A stretch of 64,000 nucleotides of DNA from the NCBI RefSeq assembly GCF_037975245.1, contig NC_092574.1, forward strand, positions 1,378,001-1,442,000. The letters run 5' to 3'. This DNA is from Apostichopus japonicus (taxonomy: Eukaryota > Echinodermata > Holothuroidea > Aspidochirotida > Stichopodidae). Every line of letters begins with the position of its first letter. The first letter of the stretch is position 1. This document shows, piece after piece, positions 54,955 through 64,000 of this stretch. A program made the translations under genes and the position numbers. The notes under the pieces were generated by a model. It did not search any database. It saw only the letters and a list, made by a program, of their open reading frames with translations, and was not told where the DNA came from.

Positions 54955-55761
54955 GGTTTTCGCCACATCTGAGACATTTGGTTTGATTTTTGCAAGTATG
55001 GTGGGTATGTCCAAAATGTTGACATTTGAAACATTGAGTGATTTGGGGGCGTTCGTGGTATTCTTCTGTTTTGTGTTTAGAGTATCCTAAGTAGAAACCT
55101 TGTTTGATTAGGGATTGTTGAGGTTCTTGTTCTTCAAACGTTATTTTTACTTTCCAAGTTGGATTGTTTGTGGCGTGACTAATGAGTCTTTTAGTTGTAT
55201 TGGGGTGTATTCTTGGTCTTTCAGTTCTTGTTCAATATCTTTGATTTGAATTTCAGGGTTTATGCCACAGGCTACTACAGAGAAGTTTCTTTGTCTTACT
55301 TTTTGGGGGATTCTTGGTTTGGGGTTGCCTAGTTTATTCTTTTGAGTCCATGGTTTCAGGAGGATTTTTGCAGATTTAGGGTCATGGGGGTGATTGGGAT
55401 GTCGTTACTACGAAGACGGTTTATATTTGAGATCATGGCATTTGGTTTTTCTTCACTGATTAGTTTAGCAAGGGTTATTGGGTTTTTTGATAGTTCTGGA
55501 AAGATTCCTCATACAATGATTGTTTGAGCGGACTTTTTGGTGGTTGGTTAGAGTTAGGAGATTGGTTTATTTCAACGTTGCCTTTTTCTGCTTTTTTTGT
55601 ACAGGGATCCAGTCATTAATGTCTATGTCAAAGTCAGAGAGGTTTAGGTTTTCGACTAGGGGGCGGTTATAGGTGGGTAAGGGGTTGTCATATTGGCAAA
55701 ACAGCCCCTCCCTACAGGTATTAAATGGCTTCAAAACAATGAAATTGATCATAGACTTCAC
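54955..55761 (-). pseudogene. Jockey-like ORF1 (gag-like), N-terminal part
   Basis: At the right, NLSDFDIDINDWIPVQKKQK starts near 55680. Near 55070-54955 the minus strand reads LIKQGFYLGYSKHKTEEYHE, then CFKCQHFGHTHHTC (first zinc knuckle) and CLRCGENHRV (start of the second). The BEL/Pao insertion cuts exactly there. Frameshifts occur between. Confidence 0.75.
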
Positions 55762-55780
55762 TTACCAGAAAGAATTAGTC

Positions 55781-56280
55781 TCCAGCCTAAGACGGCGGAC
55801 GGAAAGAATAGGAACTCCTTTTGAAGAGACACACTATGAATCGAAAGTGTACTCGGTAGCGTTGTGTTGTACCCAAGGACGCGTACGTTTTGTAAATGGC
55901 GGGTAAGCAATAGAGTGAAGGATGATGGGGGGCGCTATGTCAAAAAGCTAACTGTTGACCAACATAGAGTCCACAGAACCCTAAGGAAAGGAGAGGTAGG
56001 CAAAAGAAATGAGCCAGTTTACTTCAAATTAAGTCTTGTACATTTAGCACAAAACATTAAACACTAATTAGCTACTAATTCCAACAAAGTTTAGGCTGTG
56101 ATTGGAACTTTACTGGTGGAAACATAAGTAAATATATATTACATTTTCATGAACCTTTCTTTCTTATGACTAACCTTGACTGTATATTGCAGCTTTCCAG
56201 CTTAGCTGGTGTTTTTCCATCAAATCTTTGAGTTTTCTGATCTTGACAACAATCGACTGTCTTTTTAATTTACTACAACC
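55781..56280. other. spacer
   Basis: No recognised family in the short open frames. Confidence 0.4.
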
Positions 56281-57175
56281 CAGACCACACTAATTGGCAA
56301 CTCTTTCCAACAATCTAAGGCAACAATCATCAATTTAAAACAACCAAATTACTAACTACAAAATGATTCCAACAAACTAAGGCACCAGGTCTCATTAATT
56401 TAGCACAAAACAGACCACACTAGTTAGAAACTCATATCAATAAACTAAGGCAAAACTTATAAATTTAATACAAACACACCACACTAATTACCAACAAATT
56501 ATCACAGCTCTCCTCTTAAATTAAGCACAAACAGACCACACTAATTAGCTACTCATTCCACCAAACTAAAGCACAATGTCTCTTTAATTTATCACGAAAC
56601 AGACCACACCAATTACCGACTGGTTCCAACAGGCTAAGGCACCGTGTCTCGTACATTTAGCACTGATCTTGACAACAATCAACTGTTGAGAGGACAAGAC
56701 TGATGTTCATGATACTGGGGCACAATGATGTTTCCCTTGAAACTTAATTTTTCTCCAATACTATATATTGTACTTATCTCTCAATACTCTTAATATGTGT
56801 TTACCATGAGTTGTGTTCCTCACAACTTTCACAACAGGCTAAGGCACCGTGTCTCCTACATTTAGTACAAAAAAAGACCACAGGGAATACTGACTGGTTC
56901 CAACAGGCTAAGGCACCATGTCTCATACAATTAGCACAAAAACACACCACACCGATAACCGACTTTTTTCAATAGGCTAAGGCACCGTGTCTCCTACATT
57001 TAGCACAAAAAAATACCACACCAATTACTGACTGATTCCAACAGGCTAAGGCACAGTGTCTCGTACATTTAGCACTGATCTTGACAACAATCAACTGTTG
57101 AGAGGACAAGACTGATGTTCATGATACTGGCTCACACTGATGTTTCCCTTGAATATCACTTTTTCTCCAATTTCT
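56281..57175. repeat. tandem repeat of about 66-68 bp plus a larger duplicated block
   Basis: About ten units with the words TTCCAACAGGCTAAGGCACC, GTGTCTC.TACATTTAGCAC and AAACAGACCACACCAATTA. A 110-bp block (TGATCTTGACAACAATCAAC, AGGACAAGACTGATGTTCAT) occurs at 56658-56765 and 57071-57178. Earlier units (56281-56500) are more diverged than later ones. Confidence 0.8.
56758..56832. repeat. 70-bp segment repeated at 58488-58556
   Basis: CTATATATTGTACTTATCTC and TGTTTACCATGAGTTGTGTT are shared exactly, in the same orientation, about 1.73 kb apart. Confidence 0.85.
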
Positions 57176-58162
57176 GTTAAATCACCTCCAGATAACAATT
57201 CCAGATCTCTGTGTAGAGGACAGGCTTGAAGAATCTTCTCGTATTTGGTGGAGTTTATGATCTTTCAACCACTTGTTCTAAACCTGATCCAGCTTCATTA
57301 CAGACATCCAAGACTCACAATTTTCCTTCCATTTTCTTCATCTTCTTCTTTCACCTGAGACAGTATTGTAAAAGATAAGAAGATTTCATATATTGGAAAG
57401 CAGATAGACATTGCAACTAGACTCATTTTTATACACTCCCTCCCTTCCTCCCCTCCCTCCCTCCCCCTGACTACCTAAACAACCCTGACTGCTGCCTCAT
57501 TGATATAACTATGTAAACAAACTTCTGTGTCACTATAGTAAACTGCATACCCAGACGGAAGCATTACAGAATCTTCAATGTCTCAGACCTCCAGCAGGAT
57601 GTTACAGTCACAGTTCATGGAGTCTCCTTGTGAATCAGTGTGGCCAATGCAATGCTGTAAAGACAAATATAAAAGCAATATGTATATATACAGTATACCT
57701 ATGGTGTGAAATAAATTTTAGTAGTTTTTTTTAGTGGTTTTACATAAGATTATCTTCCAGTTTGCGTATGCATACACCTTTCCGATGAATGTTTACAAAC
57801 ATGAATAAACTGTACCTCTTTTTGTTACTAAGTGCCTGTTTATTTTTAATACTTGCAATATGACTCTTTAATGAACCTTACTAGACATTGCTATCAAACC
57901 TATGGAGTAATTTGTAAAATGCCAAAACTTCCTTTGATGTACATTGTTCACTATAATGGTCAAGCCAATTGAAAGGAATGAATTCAACACAATTTTGAGA
58001 ACATTTCATCAGCCAAACAATTTTGAGAGCATGTACTAGTTTATACAAACTTAGCAAGCACATTCATGAAGAACTGGAAAATTGAAAAATTTCTGAAATA
58101 AACATCATTCTTCAAACGAGAAACTTGACAAGTGAAATAAGAACCGACACTTAAGCTACAGG
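57176..58162. other. spacer
   Basis: C-rich run (CCCTCCCTCCC) at 57435-57468; otherwise nothing recognised. Confidence 0.4.
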
Positions 58163-58312
58163 GGACATCCTAAAAACACTTGGCGAAGGTCTGTGGAAGG
58201 GGAGATTAAGGACCTGAACCACACATGGGGTACCATCCAAAAATAAGCCCAGGATCGGAAGGAGTGGAAGACTTTTGTTGCTGCCCTATGTGCCAGAAGG
58301 CATAATGGGTAG
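58163..58312 (+). pseudogene. RTE-like LINE, C-terminal fragment with short-repeat tail
   Basis: The frame reads GHPKNTWRRSVEGEIKDLN, then HTWGTIQK, an in-frame TAA, AQDRKEWKTFVAALCARRH and NG followed by TAG. This is the extreme C-terminus of RTE/CR1-type ORF2 proteins (TWRR...E.....WG.....A.DR..W...V.ALC...HNG). A (GTAA)n tail follows (58312-58322). Severely 5' truncated. Confidence 0.75.
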
Positions 58313-58322
58313 TAAGTAAGTA

Positions 58323-60598
58323 CTACTTAAGCTACAACATGTACACTTAGCAAAGATGAAAACTGGCTTTTCAGCCAATACACAAGTACCAACAACATAT
58401 TAGTATATTCATGGTAAACCCTCATGTGCTTCCATGACTTCTAGCACCTGTGTAATAATATTCTATATCAACAAGGACAGAGATACTATATATTGTACTT
58501 ATCTCTCAATACTCTTAATATGTGTTTACCATGAGTTGTGTTCCTCACAACTTTCAATCAATGTTTTCAAATTAAAAACCAACTTAAAGACAATTACTCA
58601 ACAATGAGAGGTCGAATAATAATCAAAGTTTTAGTGAAACAGTTCTGCCGACCATAAAATCATGCCTTAGGCATCAAAAGAAGTCTATGATCTGATAAAG
58701 ATATGCCGAGAGTTGGACCAATACTGTTAAGCCTAGCTTCAGGTCAAAATTATGCTAGTTGATCAAATTAATACATGTATATCAATTTAGGTGCCTATGC
58801 TAGGTAACATCAGCTTGCATGGAGAGTTTTCTCCATACTTGAACCATCACCAACATCAATTAGACCACAGAGCTAGGCCTAATTGCTTGAGAATTTCATT
58901 TTACAAAGTACCGTTGCTTGTATAAGAAGCCTAGGATAGGCTAGTTCGTCCTCATCTCTATCTAGCCTCCGCTTTGGTAGGCTAGCCTAGGTTTCCCATT
59001 TTCATTTGGTGGTAGGCCTAGCCTGGGGCCATTTGTTCCCTCCCCTAAATAACGTTATTTTCCTCCCACTAAAAAGTTGAGTAACTTACCTCCCCTACAA
59101 CATAGGGGAGTCAAGTACGTTTTCACTGGAAACTAACATTTTCAGGGGAGTTAACTAAGGTTTTTCATGGGAGGCATATTGGCTAGGCTATGTGGAAAGA
59201 ATAGGTGGAATAACTGTAGGAAAAGATTTAAGGGAGAAAGGTAACATTAAGGGTGAAAAATAACATGGTTAAGGAAACTAAGATGCTATTTTCAAGGGAG
59301 GAGACTGTTGTTCTGTAGGCTCTGACGGCATATTTTCTTTGTAGAGTAAGCTAAAGAAAGTTGTGATAGTGTGAAGGAAAATAGAAAATGTGACCAGGTA
59401 TACTTGTGTAACTGTGCAGTGATTGGAAGATAAAAAGTGTTTGTGAATAGGCTGGATTGTTTGCATAGGATTGTATGCGAACATGGGGTAATTTACATGC
59501 GTGGAATTCATAGTGGTAATGGGTTGTTTGCTTGTATGGCATTCATTGTGGGAATGAAATAACATAGAAAATTTAGCCTATGGGTATGCCCGCCTTGGTT
59601 CCTCTCCTTGTTTTCCTATTTACCAGTTTCTTCAAATACTACAAGTATTGCAAGTGTCTCTTTGAAATATGTTCCTTTCTTTCACCAAACTCTCCTAAAT
59701 CACAAGATACATTTACTACGTACAGTTGCTTCACTACCTAAATTAATTCTTTCCACAGCCAAGCCGTCTTTCTTTCCTCCCCTGAAAAACATTGGTTTCA
59801 ACGCCTAAATATAATTTCAGGGAGGAAACTATTGTTTTTATCCTTGGAAGTTGGAGAATAAACCAACATTTCTCCGGTCCGGGAACTAACAGGAGCCGGC
59901 TTTGCCTGTCATGATGGAAAAAAAAAGGAAAGAGAGAGAGCTCTCATCCTAAGCTAATTTGTCCGGCTGCGAGTTTCTTGAGGATGTGTTACTGTTATAA
60001 GTGCTAGATGGCATAGCCTAGGCTATGGTAGGCTGCTCTGGTACAGTGGTAGTAATTTAAAGACTCCAATTAAGTAAGGCCTAGCCTAACTGTACTAGCC
60101 TTAACCAGAAAGTAATTAAGCCCAACCAGCTAGGTCTAGTATTTTGTCGGAAGATATCAAGTGTCTTACTTTACTTACGTTAATTGTCTAGTGAATATCA
60201 TAATCATATTAGGCCTAGGCTAGGTTAGCATTCCAACTTACTAGTATAGACGCAAGTGCCTACGTAAGCTAGCCTATCGTTAGGCCTAAGCGATATATGA
60301 TTATATGATAGGCTAGCCTAATTTCTCACGCTCGCTGACTCAAACAATGTGAAGTACTAACTTGCTCCACAAAACTAATACACAACCTTCGAGCTGGCGA
60401 ATATATCTGCCATTCACATTCTTTGGCAGTTACTCCCCGTACAGAATAGGCTACAAATTACAATTACGTATGAAATGTTAGCCAACGGCTGCCAGGAAGC
60501 GAATTAACTGCTCGTGCAACCTTTCGTGAGCTTTACAGTATATACAGATCATAATTCGCGCTCCTTAGCTTAACCTTTGACCACGACCGTGTGCGTCT
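58323..60598. other. spacer rich in GGCCTAG words
   Basis: The second copy of the 56758-56832 repeat lies at 58488-58556. From 59040 to 59830 there are related GGGGAG/CTCCCC segments in both orientations (ATTTTCAGGGGAGTTAAC at 59140; CTCCCCTGAAAAACATT at 59776), possibly a decayed foldback element. No gene recognised. Confidence 0.4.
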
Positions 60599-61037
60599 AT
60601 GGCAAGCCATGTGGGACAAACACCGCATAATATATCAACGTATTAATTGTAATTTATAAGCGTATTAATTGGAATATATACGCGTATATTATTAGCCAAT
60701 CATATGGCTTAAATATATCCGCATATTAATTCGTATATATACACGTACTAATTCGAATATAGACACGTATTAATTCGAATATATACACGTATTAAATAGA
60801 ATACATATGGGGATTAAATCCAATTTATGCATGGATTAATTCGAATGTACACGAAAACACATTTCCGCTCTTGCTGTGTACATATATCAAACGATGAATA
60901 TTTTGGCAGGCTCGCGAGATCGCTACAAAAAGCGAAACTATACGCATGTACAACACATGCATATTCAAATATACGCATATATATTCAAATTAATATGCGG
61001 ATATATTATGCGGTGTTTGTCCCACATGGCTTGCCAT
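60599..61037. mobile_element. MITE with 38-bp perfect terminal inverted repeats
   Basis: The left end ATGGCAAGCCATGTGGGACA followed by AACACCGCATAATATAT is repeated exactly inverted at the right end (61000-61037). The flanks share TGCGTCT (GTGCGTCT left, ATGCGTCT right), a 7-8-bp target duplication compatible with hAT. The interior is made of about 23-bp units with TATTAATTCGAATATA and TACACG, and has no coding content. Confidence 0.85.
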
Positions 61038-62279
61038 ATGCGTCTGACCGAAGATAAACTAGCAATGACATGCTAGATGCATATCCATTTGGAATCATTA
61101 CATTTACAACGAAACAATTCAAATGGTCTCATGACATAGGCCTAACGTCCTTAAACATGTTGGTCAAGATAATTTATTGAGTTCGCTGCGGATCTCGTCA
61201 CAAAAGTTGTTTTAATGACCAATATAGCATTACCAGAATGGGTTGGTCTGGCATTATGCCTAGGCGGGACAGTAGGCCTACTGTCATGATCAACCTGGGG
61301 GGGGGGGGGGACGGGGGTGTAGGTCTGGCGTATCCATGGGACAGACATTTTAAAGATAATAATTTACACTTTTTGAGGGGGCCGGACTCTTGGGGCAAAT
61401 CTTGACATAAAAATGTCAGCCTAAAATTGTTTAGCTGGCTACATGAACATTTCCAGATACAACAAATTTTGGCAAAAACTGCTAGAATTTTGTGATAAAA
61501 TGTCACATTTGAGATTTTTTGGATAAATTGTCTGAATTTTTAACCCATTCCCCCAAATAAATGAAGGTATTAAATGAAATTCACTGTTTCTGTGATCCAT
61601 GTAGAGGTTTTGTTCTTCAAGTACAGTGTTACCTTTTTGTGCATCTTCATTTGAGTCCTAGAGCATCTGTTCCTTATGCATGTTTTGAAGTAGAGGTTTG
61701 GTAAAGTAGAGGTTTGGTAAATTTTAATAGAATCAATAGTTATATCTACTTCAGTTGCTGTAACTGTAACTTAGGTGCCCCCCCCCCCCCTCCCTCTGCC
61801 AGGTTTCATCTAGGATGAATCACTGGTGCTGTGATCAAGTGGATAAAGGCAATGGCATTTGAAGCAATGAGGTTTGGCAATCAGGAGGTTCTATGTAAGG
61901 TGGGTTTATCATCTAAGAGCAGTCTACAGTTTTCCCATCTGAAATGAATTTCTAAATTTTATAAAAAATGTTGAATTGGAAGCCACCCGAGGTGTAAGTT
62001 GTGATCCATACGCTTGTGCTTCTCCCACATTTGTGTTCGGTTAAGCTTCGTAAAAATAACTGCTGATTATTATTTTTACAAGGGCCGTGTAACCCCATTC
62101 TTATCTTTGGAGGGGGGGGGGAGGGGGATATCTGCACTTGTTGGATGTGTAGTGCAATTGGACGCCAAGATTAAGAAACAGAAAACCACATTTACATAAT
62201 GTTACAGCTCTGATATAAATCTTAGCTTTATAAGAAACTCAAAGGACAGCAATTTATTTTACCACTCCATGGAAGCTGG
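61038..62279. other. spacer with homopolymer runs
   Basis: G runs at 61298-61311 and 62112-62120 and a C run at 61777-61787. No gene recognised. Confidence 0.4.
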
Positions 62280-63180
62280 AATCCTTTTTATTTATCAACA
62301 GCATACATACACACCATAATTGAATGATAAAACAGTAAAATAAAAGATAAAAGTACTAAAACTGAAAACATGCAAAATGACATCCCTTGATGAAAGTACG
62401 GTGAACTGGAGCCTCTGGAGAGAGATGTATACAAATACAAGCTTACAAGCTCACATCTATAATAATCAACAATGTGGGTAATCATTAATAAGTACTCATT
62501 TGAGTGTGAAAATAAAGCCTACAGGTTGTCAAATAATTCATTGTTAACAGTTAGATCATATAGCAAACAGAACAAGTAGCTACAAAGGAACGTACTTCCT
62601 TCATAAAATATCGCCCCAAGTGTCTAGCAGCATATATTATGTTACTTAATTATACTCAACTATCAGAGTGAACAATAGAGTAAACAACTCTACAGTAAAG
62701 GCCACCATTTGAATACTGTACTATCTTCTAAATGAATGGAAACAGTTAAAAAGATAGTTCATACTGTTCCAGTCTTTGATACATTGTGTATGAAACCGGT
62801 GGGGATTATAAAAATATTGGGTTGACATGATCCTCCCCCAGCCCCCACCCCCCCCCCCCCCGCACGGTCCCACGGTTCTTCCTCAAACAGTATAATCCCA
62901 CCATGAGTGGACTTGCCTGAACTCAGTCAAAAAGTATCTGGATCTGAGACAAGTATGACAAAAAGTCTGGATCCCAGACATCCAGGGTCCAAGTCCGAGA
63001 CTACAGAAAATGTAGGTTGGTACTACTGCACTGCTATTTAACAGGTGACTACTTGGGTAATTTTTACATAAGAGAGCGTTCGGTACTAAATAACATCAAC
63101 AATGAAACAGCAGCTTGAAGGAATTATACTAATAACTCTCTCAGAGTCATCCAGATGCCCATGGACAGATTTTGCTGAGT
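62280..63180. other. AT-rich DNA, possibly 3' UTR side of the LINE fragment to the right
   Basis: A C run at 62848-62862. Nothing with clear coding resemblance. It may include the 3' UTR of the minus-strand LINE that follows. Confidence 0.35.
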
Positions 63181-64000
63181 CCTGAAAAATAACAACAAGA
63201 GGACTTGTAAAATATTTTTATTTTCATGCCCTTGTGTTACTTTTAAAGCAAAAGTAGCAAGATTCTAGTGGATTAGATCTGACAACTTAAGAAGATTTAG
63301 TGAAGAAAATAATTTACTGGTGTTTGCACGCTGAGGTATGTTCCCAATATGTCGAATAGCTCGCTTTTGTAAGACTGTTAGTTTTAGTCAGACAAAAAGA
63401 ATAGCCCCCAACCAAATGGTGGAACAATATGAAAGATGAGGATGTATTAATGTGTTGTAAAAGTTCTAATGACATTACACAGTATATGGTACTTAACATT
63501 TGAAATAATAGCAACAGCACTTGCTACAGTTACGTAAAGTGAATGAATATGGTTAATTTGCCAAGTAAGATTTGCATCGATGGTGATTCCCAGAAACTTA
63601 GCATTGTCGACTTTATTGATTGTGATATTTATATTCACAAAGATCTCTAGATCCCACTTTTTGCTATATGATCCAAATACCACAATATTTGTTTTATTAA
63701 TATTTAAAGATAATTTATTGGCTTTGAACCATTCATTGAAACAATTTATTTCGTTATTAATTTTATCCTGTACAAGTTTTGCATCTTTTCACGTGAAGAA
63801 AATATTTGTATCATTCAGCTAATAAGAGAGCTCATGAATCCTGGTAAATGTGGGAAATGTCATTGACATATAAGATGAATAGAAGTCATCCCAACATGGA
63901 ACCTTGTGGTACTCCACAATTTATCTGCAGGGGGTCAGAGCTATTATTAAATGAGGTGAACTGATGTAACTATTGAACCAGGAATGTGCTGTACCTCTGA
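63181..64000 (-). pseudogene. CR1/L2-like LINE RT fragment, diverged family, cut by the window edge
   Basis: The minus strand reads, from the right edge, INCGVPQGSMLG (63945-63905) and LLFILYVNDI, then KANKLSLNINKTNIVVFGS, then ITINKVDNAKFLGITIDANL. Finally near 63390-63240 come LTVLQKRAIRHIGNIPQRA, NTSKLFSSLNLLKLSDLIH and NLATFALK. The same blocks occur in copies 1 and 2, but sequence identity is low, so this is an older or different family. In-frame stops are present; the FADD box is degraded. Confidence 0.8.

Larger units (their letters stand above)
50150..55780 (-). mobile_element. Jockey-like LINE, decayed, with BEL/Pao insertion
   Basis: Right to left, it has a gag-like ORF1 (55761 to 53113, interrupted), an apurinic-type endonuclease, a reverse transcriptase and a C-terminal region to 50358. 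Two imperfect copies of its 3' end may lie at 50160-50330 and 50340-50420. Many frameshifts and stops show it is inactive. It lies upstream of the SRP68-like exons on the same strand, so it is probably intronic. A rearranged second copy is at 40505-42225. Confidence 0.85.

Noticed and set aside
1-64000. CRISPR array, bacterial operons, promoters with ribosome binding sites
   Set aside because: Nothing of the kind is present; introns, LINEs and SINEs show a eukaryotic nuclear genome, and regular repeats here have no unique spacers of CRISPR type.

Overview
The window looks like nuclear DNA of an invertebrate animal. It is AT-rich, intron-rich, dominated by transposable elements, and has no operon-like gene packing. 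The mix of elements (Penelope-like, BEL/Pao, CR1/L2-, Jockey-, Tx1/L1- and RTE-like LINEs, hAT- and piggyBac-like MITEs, a tRNA-derived SINE) and the frequent GCCTAGGCC-type words fit a marine deuterostome. An echinoderm, perhaps a sea cucumber, is my best inference; no sequence search was possible.

Host genes are few. The best supported are the two last coding exons of an SRP68-like gene (signal recognition particle 68 kDa subunit) on the minus strand (49661-49739 and 48177-48478); their splice phases match and the C-terminus resembles the family. A second host gene on the plus strand is traced as a chain of phase-checked candidate exons from 32182 to a terminal exon ending at 37041; I do not recognise its product. 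Three further candidate exons at 21.0-25.2 kb include one resembling the SAMD3-like WP..F.IP region.

Layout: 0-9 kb holds a Tx1/L1-like RT fragment, a nested pair of hAT-like elements with 8-bp target duplications, and RTE-like debris. 9-12.3 kb is a set of DNA transposons. 13-16.4 kb is a CR1/L2-like LINE split by a 1.34-kb DNA transposon; a nearly identical LINE at 30-32.1 kb preserves the empty site. 18.8-24.5 kb contains a segmental duplication, one copy of which carries a TTAA-flanked piggyBac-like element. 26.1-29 kb is a Penelope-like element (minus strand) with terminal repeats and hammerhead-ribozyme-like motifs, including a head-to-head palindromic pair. 32-37 kb is the plus-strand gene. 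37.6-39 kb is an unusual foldback-like structure of CACTTAAGTG palindromes around a small ORF. 40-44 kb is Jockey, DNA-transposon and Tx1 debris. 44.1-47.3 kb is a cluster of pol III-like sequences: a tandem array of tRNA-like units with a fading left edge, two more tRNA-like sequences and a full-length SINE. 48-50 kb holds the SRP68 exons. 50.1-55.8 kb is a decayed Jockey-like LINE interrupted by a BEL/Pao remnant. 56-64 kb holds tandem repeats, an RTE-like tail, a MITE with perfect TIRs, and another CR1/L2-like LINE fragment.

Most open frames here are transposon remnants or chance. Where I list no gene, I saw none.
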